Of a DNA stretch of 21,003 nt, positions 14,336 through 21,003 are shown one piece after another. The stretch comes from Rikenellaceae bacterium (GTDB taxonomy: Bacteria > Bacteroidota > Bacteroidia > Bacteroidales > UBA932): contig CAAFZB010000052.1 of the NCBI GenBank assembly GCA_900767405.1, positions 1-21,003 on the forward strand. Direction: 5' to 3'. A program made the translations under genes and the position numbers. The notes under the pieces were generated by a model. The model ran no database searches, was not told the DNA's origin, and worked only from the letters and a program-made list of their open reading frames with translations. Positions within the stretch are counted from its first letter, which is position 1, and every line of letters begins with the position of its first letter.

Positions 14336-17300
14336 TTACAGTTCTTCAAGTTCACGGGTTACGTCATCCTTGCGTCCGACGATGATATCCTGGTAATCCT
14401 GAATACCTGTACCTGCAGGGATAAGGTGACCGCAGATAACGTTCTCCTTAAGTCCTTCCAGATGGTCAACGCGGGCGCGGATGGCAGATTCGCTGAGCAC
14501 CTTTGTAGTCTCCTGGAATGAAGCTGCAGAAATGAAGCTGTTGGTTCTGAGGGCTGCACGAGTGATACCCTGAAGAATAAGCCTTGCAGTTGCAGGGCGG
14601 GCTTCGCGGGCAACAATCATCTTAAGTCCCTGACGGCTCAGAGATGCGTTCTCTGAACGGAGGTCACGGGCGCTTATGATGTCGGCTGTGCTGAATTTCT
14701 GGGAGTCACCGCCATCTTCTACGTAATACTTGCCGTAGATTCTGTCGTTGGCATCCATAAACTGCCACTTGTCAACCAGTTCCTCCTGGAGGAATTCGGT
14801 ATCTCCCGAGTTGGTTATCTCTACCTTGCGCATCATCTGACGGACGATAATCTCAAAGTGTTTGTCATTGATCTTAACGCCCTGCAGACGGTAAACGGCC
14901 TGAACCTCATTTACAATGTATTCCTGAGCCTTTACGGGTCCGAGGATATTGAGAATGTCGGTAGGTGAGATGCCACCGTCGGAAAGGGGAGTACCGGCCT
15001 TGACATAGTCATTTTCCTGAACAAGAATCTGCTTGGCCATAGGAACCAGGTAAGACTTGCTCTCACCGGAACTGTTGGTAACTATAATCTCGCGGTTTCC
15101 ACGTTTGATCTTGCCCATCTCAACCTCTCCGTTAATCTCGGAGAGAATGGCGGGACTGCTGGGATTACGCGCTTCGAAGAGCTCGGTAACTCGGGGAAGA
15201 CCTCCGGTAATATCGCTGCTCTTTCCAAGCACGCGGGGAATCTTGATTATAATGTCACCCACCTTGACCTTGTCACCATCCTCGGCCATGATATGGGCTC
15301 CTACAGGCAGGTTGTACTGCTTGAGGGAGCGGCCCTCAGAGTCGAGAATGTTCAGGGTAGGGTTCCTGTTCTTATCCTTGCTTTCGATGATAACCTTATC
15401 GGTGCTGGTTGAGTATTCGTCTGAGGCTTCCTTTGAGAAGGTGCTGCCTTCGATCATATTCTCGAACCTTACCGTACCGGATGTCTCGACAATGGTCGTG
15501 GCGTTGTAAACGTCCCATTCGCATATAAGTTCACCCTTGGTCACCTTGTCTCCGTCTACCTTGTAGATGACAGCTCCGTAAGGAATGTCATACTGGGAGA
15601 AGGTAATACCGGTGTTCTCGTCGATAATCCTGAGCTCGGTCATTCGGCTTACGACAACGTTCTCTTTCTTTCCGTTTTCGTTCTCCCTCTGGATAGTCCT
15701 GAGGTCGGAGAATTCCAGACGTCCGTCGTACTTTGATTCGATGGATGAATCGGCAACCGAACCGGAAGCCGTACCACCGACGTGGAAAGTACGAAGAGTA
15801 AGCTGTGTACCAGGCTCACCGATTGACTGTGCTGCAATCACACCCACAACCTCACCCTTTTCGACCATACGGCTGGTTGCGAGGTTGCGTCCGTAACACT
15901 TTGCACACACACCCTTGCGGCTTTCACAGGTGAGTACCGAACGAATTTCAACCTGCTCTATAGGGAGGGAATCGATAAGCTCGGCCTGTGCCTCGCGGAT
16001 TTCCTCACCGGCAGAGATGATAAGTTCTCCCGTGAGAGGGTTGAAGATATCGTGAACAGACGTACGGCCGAGGATTCTTTCTCCAAGCGATTCAACAACC
16101 TCGTCTTTGTTCTTGATAGCGGTAGCGATAAGACCGCGCAGGGTTCCGCAGTCCTCTTCGGTAATGATTACATCGTGTGAAACGTCGACAAGACGCCTGG
16201 TGAGGTATCCTGCATCGGCAGTCTTGAGGGCGGTATCGGCAAGACCCTTACGTGCACCGTGGGTGGAGATGAAGTACTCGAGCACTGTCATACCCTCCTT
16301 CAGGTTGGAAATAATAGGGTTCTCGATAATGTCCGCTCCCGATGCTCCGGCTTTCTGAGGCTTTGCCATCAAACCACGCATACCGCAAAGCTGCTTGATC
16401 TGCTGGGTAGAACCGCGGGCACCGGAATCAAGCATCATATATACAGGATTGAATCCCTGGTCGTCTGCCTTGATCTGCTTCTGGACTACAGAAGTAAGCT
16501 GGTTGTCCACAGCTGTCCAAAGGTCGATAACCTTGTTGTAACGCTCGTTGTTGGTAATGAATCCCATTCCGAAGTCTCCCTTGATCTTCTCGACTTCCTT
16601 GTATGCGTTGTCGATGAGAGACTGCTTCTCCTGGGGAACCAGCACGTCTCCAAGATTGAATGAGATACCTGCGCGGAATGCCTGATCGTAACCCAGATTC
16701 TTGATATCGTCCAGGAATTGTGCCGTACGTGTTACACCGGTGTGCTTGATGACATTGGTGATGATACTGCGCAATGCCTTCTTTCCAAGGACTTCGTTTA
16801 CGAAAGGAACTTCCTGAGGCACATACTGGTTAACGATGATACGGCCTGCGGTAGTCTCTACAATCTGGGTACCCTTCGAAGGATCCATCTTGTCTGCCGG
16901 GATACGGACGCGTATCTTCGCGTGCATATCGATAACTTTCTCGTCGTATGCGACAATCACCTCTTCGGGACCATAGAATGTCATATTCTCTCCCTTTGCG
17001 CCCGGACGTATCTTGGTGATATAGTAAAGTCCCAGGACCATATCCTGTGAAGGCACGGTGATAGGAGCTCCGTTGGCGGGGTTGAGAATATTGTGGGAAC
17101 CGAGCATCAGAAGCTGAGCTTCCATAATGGCGGCATTGCCCAAAGGAAGATGCACGGCCATCTGGTCTCCATCGAAGTCGGCGTTGAACGCTGTACAGGC
17201 GAGAGGGTGAAGCTGGATGGCTTTTCCTTCAATCATTCGAGGCTGGAATGCCTGGATACCAAGTCTGTGGAGGGTAGGCGCACGGTTAAGCAGTACGGGA

Positions 17301-18586
17301 TGACCCTTCATAACGTTTTCGAGGATGTCCCAGATAACTGCATCCTTGCGGTCTACAATCTTCTTGGCACTCTTGACGGTCTTGACAATGCCTCTTTCTA
17401 TGAGTTTGCGGATAATGAACGGTTTGTAGAGTTCGGCTGCCATAAATTTAGGCAATCCGCACTCGTGCATATTGAGCTCGGGTCCTACGACAATCACTGA
17501 ACGTGCAGAATAGTCGACACGCTTACCGAGCAGATTCTGACGGAAGCGTCCCTGCTTGCCCTTGAGTGAATCTGAAAGGGACTTGAGCGCACGGTTGCTC
17601 TCGCTCTTTACTGCAGACGACTTCTTTGAGTTGTCGAAGAGGCTGTCCACAGATTCCTGGAGCATACGCTTCTCGTTTCGGAGAATAACCTCGGGGGCCT
17701 TTATCTCGACAAGTTTCTTGAGTCGGTTGTTACGGATGATCACGCGACGGTACAGGTCATTGAGGTCGGAGGTGGCAAAACGTCCTCCGTCCAGGGGAAC
17801 AAGAGGTCTGAGATCGGGCGGGATAACGGGAATGATCTTCATTATCATCCACTCCGGTCTGTTGACTCCGTTTGACTCCTGGAACCACTTTACAACCTGA
17901 AGGCGCTTGAGAATCTCGGCCTTGCGCTGCTGCGAGCCTTCGGTGAGCATCCTCTGACGCAACTGTTTCCCTAGTTCCTCGACATCGATTTCCTTAAGAA
18001 GGTCGTAGATACCTTCCGCACCCATCTTGGCTACGAATTTGTTCTCGTCAGAATCCTGAAGAGCCTCGTTGCCGGGGTTCTTTGAAAGAATGTCAAGATA
18101 CTCGTCTTCAGAAAGAAGCGTCATCTTCTCTATTCCGGTGTTTCCGGGACGGGTAACTATATATTTCTCGTAGTAGATTACAGACTCGAGTTTCTTCGAG
18201 GGCAGTCCGAGCAATGCGGAAATCTTGTTGGGAGCGCTCTTGAAATACCAGATGTGCGCAATGGGAACAACGAGTTCGATGTGTCCCATCCTTTCGCGGC
18301 GTACCTTCTTTTCGGTAACCTCTACATTACATCTGTCGCAGACGATTCCACGGTAACGGATTCTCTTGTATTTTCCGCAGTAGCATTCGTAATCCTTGGT
18401 AGGACCGAATATCTTCTCGCAGAAAAGACCGTCACGCTCGGGCTTGTAAGTTCTGTAGTTTACTGTTTCGGGCTTCAGAACCTCACCGCAAGACCTTTCG
18501 GTAATGTCTTCCGGAGATGCCAGAGAAATTGAAATAGTCTGGAAATTGCTCTTTACTTTGCTGTCTTTGTTATTGAAATTCGGCAT
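14336..18586 (-). CDS. rpoC: DNA-directed RNA polymerase subunit beta'
   Basis: RpoC forms one half of the catalytic cleft of RNA polymerase. The 1416-residue protein is full length for Bacteroidota. Visible landmarks are the N-terminal zinc ribbon with Cys68, Cys70, Cys83 and Cys86 (YECYCGKYKRIRYRGIVCDRC), FRQNLLGKRVDYSARSVIVV, the catalytic NADFDGDQM (468-476) with metal-binding Asp470, Asp472 and Asp474, the bridge-helix/trigger-loop region STHGARKGLADTALKTADAG, and the second zinc site with Cys residues in CESRKGVCAKCYGRN. The C-terminus ends DDVTRELEEL. It starts 7 bases after rpoB on the minus strand and has no separate promoter visible, consistent with the usual rpoBC operon. Confidence 0.99.
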   Translation of the reverse strand: MPNFNNKDSKVKSNFQTISISLASPEDITERSCGEVLKPETVNYRTYKPERDGLFCEKIFGPTKDYECYCGKYKRIRYRGIVCDRCNVEVTEKKVRRERMGHIELVVPIAHIWYFKSAPNKISALLGLPSKKLESVIYYEKYIVTRPGNTGIEKMTLLSEDEYLDILSKNPGNEALQDSDENKFVAKMGAEGIYDLLKEIDVEELGKQLRQRMLTEGSQQRKAEILKRLQVVKWFQESNGVNRPEWMIMKIIPVIPPDLRPLVPLDGGRFATSDLNDLYRRVIIRNNRLKKLVEIKAPEVILRNEKRMLQESVDSLFDNSKKSSAVKSESNRALKSLSDSLKGKQGRFRQNLLGKRVDYSARSVIVVGPELNMHECGLPKFMAAELYKPFIIRKLIERGIVKTVKSAKKIVDRKDAVIWDILENVMKGHPVLLNRAPTLHRLGIQAFQPRMIEGKAIQLHPLACTAFNADFDGDQMAVHLPLGNAAIMEAQLLMLGSHNILNPANGAPITVPSQDMVLGLYYITKIRPGAKGENMTFYGPEEVIVAYDEKVIDMHAKIRVRIPADKMDPSKGTQIVETTAGRIIVNQYVPQEVPFVNEVLGKKALRSIITNVIKHTGVTRTAQFLDDIKNLGYDQAFRAGISFNLGDVLVPQEKQSLIDNAYKEVEKIKGDFGMGFITNNERYNKVIDLWTAVDNQLTSVVQKQIKADDQGFNPVYMMLDSGARGSTQQIKQLCGMRGLMAKPQKAGASGADIIENPIISNLKEGMTVLEYFISTHGARKGLADTALKTADAGYLTRRLVDVSHDVIITEEDCGTLRGLIATAIKNKDEVVESLGERILGRTSVHDIFNPLTGELIISAGEEIREAQAELIDSLPIEQVEIRSVLTCESRKGVCAKCYGRNLATSRMVEKGEVVGVIAAQSIGEPGTQLTLRTFHVGGTASGSVADSSIESKYDGRLEFSDLRTIQRENENGKKENVVVSRMTELRIIDENTGITFSQYDIPYGAVIYKVDGDKVTKGELICEWDVYNATTIVETSGTVRFENMIEGSTFSKEASDEYSTSTDKVIIESKDKNRNPTLNILDSEGRSLKQYNLPVGAHIMAEDGDKVKVGDIIIKIPRVLGKSSDITGGLPRVTELFEARNPSSPAILSEINGEVEMGKIKRGNREIIVTNSSGESKSYLVPMAKQILVQENDYVKAGTPLSDGGISPTDILNILGPVKAQEYIVNEVQAVYRLQGVKINDKHFEIIVRQMMRKVEITNSGDTEFLQEELVDKWQFMDANDRIYGKYYVEDGGDSQKFSTADIISARDLRSENASLSRQGLKMIVAREARPATARLILQGITRAALRTNSFISAASFQETTKVLSESAIRARVDHLEGLKENVICGHLIPAGTGIQDYQDIIVGRKDDVTRELEEL

Positions 18587-18593
18587 AGTTCGA

Positions 18594-21003
18594 TTAATCT
18601 AAGGTGACTTTAAGACCCAGACCACGGAGTTCGTGCAGCAGCACGTTAAGGGACTCGGGAATACCGGCAGGCGGCATAGGGTCACCCTTCACAATTGCTT
18701 CGTAGGTCTTTGAACGTCCATTGACGTCGTCTGACTTGACTGTAAGAATTTCCTGGAGCGCATTTGCAGCACCGAAGGCCTCGAGGGCCCAGACCTCCAT
18801 CTCTCCGAATCTCTGGCCACCGAACTGGGCTTTACCGCCGAGAGGCTGCTGAGTAATGAGAGAGTAGGGTCCGATTGAACGCGCGTGCATCTTGTCGTCG
18901 ACCATATGACCAAGCTTGATCATATAGATGACGCCGACGGTTGCCGGCTGGTCGAACCAGTCTCCGGTACCACCGTCGCGCAGACGGGTCTTACCGAACT
19001 TGGGCACGCCTGCCTTGTCGGTGTAGTCGCAAATCTCTTCGATTGACGCACCGTCAAAGATAGGAGTGCTGAATTTAAGTCCCAACTTGTCTCCGGCCCA
19101 TCCGAGTACGGTTTCGTAAATCTGACCGAGGTTCATTCGTGAAGGCACACCCAGAGGGTTGAGAACTATATCTACAGGAGTACCGTCGCCAAGGAAAGGC
19201 ATATCTTCCTGACGTACGATCTTTGCAACGATACCCTTGTTTCCGTGGCGGCCGGCCATCTTGTCACCGACTGTAATCTTCCTCTTCTTTGCAATGTAGA
19301 CTTTTGCAAGCTGCATAACACCGTTGGGAAGTTCGTCGCCGACTTTTATCTTATCGGTCTCTCTCTTGAACACTGCGGTCTCGTTCTTCATTGCGATACA
19401 GTAATTGTTGATGAGGTCACGGATAAGAACATTGACGTCCTTGTCGTTAGTCCATTTTGCAGAATTGATGTTGTCGTAGTCGATAGACTTGAGCATATCG
19501 GCTGTGATTCTCTTGTCCTTTTCGATGACTTCCACACCGTAAAGGTCTGAGATGCCTTCGCTCTTGATGCCTTTCTTTCCTACGAGGATTCCAAGTTTCT
19601 TGAGGAATTCTGCACGGAGCTTTTCTGCCTTGAAGTTAAACTCTGCCTGCCTGAGTTCCAGACGGGTCTTCTGGTCTGCCTTTGCGGCACCCTTGCGTCC
19701 GGTCTCCTTGGAGAGTTTTGCGTAGAGGGCAGTCTTTATGACGGTTCCGCTGAGGGAAGGATTTGCCTTGAGGGAAGCGTCCTTTACGTCTCCGGCCTTG
19801 TCGCCGAAGATAGCCTTGAGGAGTTTTTCCTCAGGTGAAGGATCGCTCTCTCCCTTAGGGGTGATCTTTCCTATCATTATGTCACCGGGCTCGATATGGG
19901 CGCCGATTCTGACGATACCGTCCTGGTCGAGGTCTTTCGTGGCCTCTTCACTCACGTTGGGGATATCGGAGGTAAGTTCCTCCATACCGCGCTTTGTGTC
20001 GCGTACTTCGGTAAGGTACTCGTCTACGTGGATGGAAGTGAGGACATCCCACTTTACCATTTCTTCTGAAAGAACGATGGCATCCTCGTAGTTGTATCCC
20101 TTCCAGGGCATGAACGCTACCATAAGGTTGCGTCCCAAAGCGAGTTCTCCTCCCTGGGTTGCATATCCCTCGGTAAGAACCTGACCCTTTTCTACCTTGT
20201 CACCCTTTCTGACGATAGGGATGAGGGTTACGGTAGTGCTCTGGTTGGTCCTGCGGTAAATGGGAAGCTTGTAAACGGTTTCCTCGGGCGAGAAGCTTAC
20301 GAAGTTCTCGTCTTCGGTCCTGTCATATTTGATTCTGATCTCGTTTGCATCGACGTAGGTGACTTCTCCCTTGCGCTCTGCAATGAACTGGGTGCGTGAG
20401 TCGATACAGCATCTTTCCTCAAGACCGGTTCCTACGATAGGAGATTCCGGTTTGAGAAGGGGAACGGCCTGGCGCATCATATTCGCTCCCATCAATGCAC
20501 GGTGAGCATCGTCGTGCTCAAGGAACGGGATGAGAGAAGCGGCGACAGAAGCCATCTGGTTAGGCGCCACGTCCATATAGTTGACCTCTTCTTTGGTAAC
20601 TACGGGGAAGTCGGCCTCCAAACGGCACTGGATGCGGTCTGCATTGATGACACCGTTGTCGCTCATCTTTACGTTTGCAAGGGAAACCAGCTTGTTCTCC
20701 TCCTCCTCGGCGCTCATATAGTGGCATCCTGCCGCGCTCAGGTCGACCTTTCCGTTCTTTACGTCACGGTAGGGGGTCTCGATGAACCCGAGTTTGTTGA
20801 TGCGGGCATAAACGCACAGAGATGAGATAAGACCGATGTTAGGTCCTTCAGGATACTCGATAGCGCCGAGGCGTCCGTAGTGTGTGTAGTGTTCGTCTCG
20901 AACCTCGAATCCGGCGCGGTCTCTAGAAAGACCTCCGGGACCGAGTGCGGAAAGACGTCTCTTGTGAGTGATCTCGGCAAGAGGGTTCGTCTGATCCATA
21001 AAC
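18594..21003 (-). CDS. rpoB: DNA-directed RNA polymerase subunit beta, C-terminal part (5' end beyond window)
   Basis: About 803 C-terminal residues of RpoB are visible; the full protein should be near 1270. The frame is open through the right edge, and the Met at 20999 is internal, inside the well-known FMDQTNPLAEITHKRRLSA rifampicin region. Residues equivalent to E. coli Asp516, His526, Arg529 and Ser531 are unchanged. Later landmarks include GRNLMVAFMPWKGYNYEDAI, KMAGRHGNKG with the catalytic-centre Lys/His, GVPSRMNLGQIYE, GQRFGEMEVWALEA and the C-terminal RGLGLKVTLD. Oddly, the near-invariant [10 protein letters not shown] segment of region D reads GAIEYPEGPN (codons about 20838-20867), with a nearby Val-to-Glu change. 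The gene is cotranscribed with rpoC. Confidence 0.98.
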   Translation of the reverse strand, partial: FMDQTNPLAEITHKRRLSALGPGGLSRDRAGFEVRDEHYTHYGRLGAIEYPEGPNIGLISSLCVYARINKLGFIETPYRDVKNGKVDLSAAGCHYMSAEEEENKLVSLANVKMSDNGVINADRIQCRLEADFPVVTKEEVNYMDVAPNQMASVAASLIPFLEHDDAHRALMGANMMRQAVPLLKPESPIVGTGLEERCCIDSRTQFIAERKGEVTYVDANEIRIKYDRTEDENFVSFSPEETVYKLPIYRRTNQSTTVTLIPIVRKGDKVEKGQVLTEGYATQGGELALGRNLMVAFMPWKGYNYEDAIVLSEEMVKWDVLTSIHVDEYLTEVRDTKRGMEELTSDIPNVSEEATKDLDQDGIVRIGAHIEPGDIMIGKITPKGESDPSPEEKLLKAIFGDKAGDVKDASLKANPSLSGTVIKTALYAKLSKETGRKGAAKADQKTRLELRQAEFNFKAEKLRAEFLKKLGILVGKKGIKSEGISDLYGVEVIEKDKRITADMLKSIDYDNINSAKWTNDKDVNVLIRDLINNYCIAMKNETAVFKRETDKIKVGDELPNGVMQLAKVYIAKKRKITVGDKMAGRHGNKGIVAKIVRQEDMPFLGDGTPVDIVLNPLGVPSRMNLGQIYETVLGWAGDKLGLKFSTPIFDGASIEEICDYTDKAGVPKFGKTRLRDGGTGDWFDQPATVGVIYMIKLGHMVDDKMHARSIGPYSLITQQPLGGKAQFGGQRFGEMEVWALEAFGAANALQEILTVKSDDVNGRSKTYEAIVKGDPMPPAGIPESLNVLLHELRGLGLKVTLD

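Noticed and set aside
16259..16663. Long open frames antisense to rpoC and rpoB (also antisense to folD and the UPF0104-type gene)
   Set aside because: They are shadows of strongly conserved genes on the other strand, and their products resemble no family I know.
20997..20999. ATG as the start of rpoB
   Set aside because: It is an internal Met in the conserved rifampicin region, and the frame stays open to the window edge.

Overview
This window looks like chromosomal DNA from a Bacteroidota bacterium, most likely order Bacteroidales. The signs are a SusD/RagB-family outer-membrane protein with a DUF4988-like N-terminal part, a DUF6913-like protein, promoter candidates of the Bacteroidota form (TTTG, about 20 bases, TAnnTTTG), no obvious Shine-Dalgarno sites, and Bacteroidota-style RpoB/RpoC. 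I cannot name a genus. No mobile element, CRISPR array or rRNA was seen. Coding density is very high, and no gene-free stretch reaches 300 bases.

Layout. (1) 1-2249: a SusD-like protein running off the left edge, ended by a strong hairpin terminator. (2) 2373-6108: a tightly coupled three-gene operon with 4-base overlaps. It encodes a divergent diacylglycerol-kinase-family protein, an exported NMT1/THI5-type solute-binding protein without any ABC permease or ATPase, and a membrane Cache-HAMP-SpoIIE/PP2C phosphatase. (3) 6231-7318, minus strand: a UPF0104-type multipass membrane protein and, downstream of it, tRNA-Arg(UCU) with its own promoter and terminator. (4) 7385-9834, plus strand: a PfkB-family kinase, a DUF6913-like protein and a DUF368 (PopT-type polyprenyl-phosphate translocase family) protein. 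(5) 9837-10709, minus strand: folD, convergent with DUF368 at a 2-base gap. (6) 10763-14260, plus strand: cysS, exodeoxyribonuclease III and a secreted metallophosphoesterase, closed by a near-symmetrical hairpin. (7) 14336-21003, minus strand: rpoC and the C-terminal part of rpoB, which leaves the window at the right edge.

The best candidate for an undescribed system is region 2. The binding protein belongs to the QFAGYY-type NMT1 group, which is often found as a sensory module, and here it is co-translated with a Cache-PP2C phosphatase instead of a transporter. I infer a two-protein periplasmic sensing device controlling a partner-switch or other phosphoprotein. The first gene of the operon is a lipid-kinase homologue whose hallmark GGDGT reads GGSGT and whose GTGND-type motif is also altered, so it may be a regulatory or substrate-shifted pseudokinase. 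Other points of interest are an unusual cluster of substitutions in normally invariant RpoB region D (rifampicin cluster II), a DUF368 protein with an altered first signature motif, a SusD domain carried on a coiled-coil/DUF4988-like extension, and several promoters placed so close to start codons that leaderless mRNAs are predicted.
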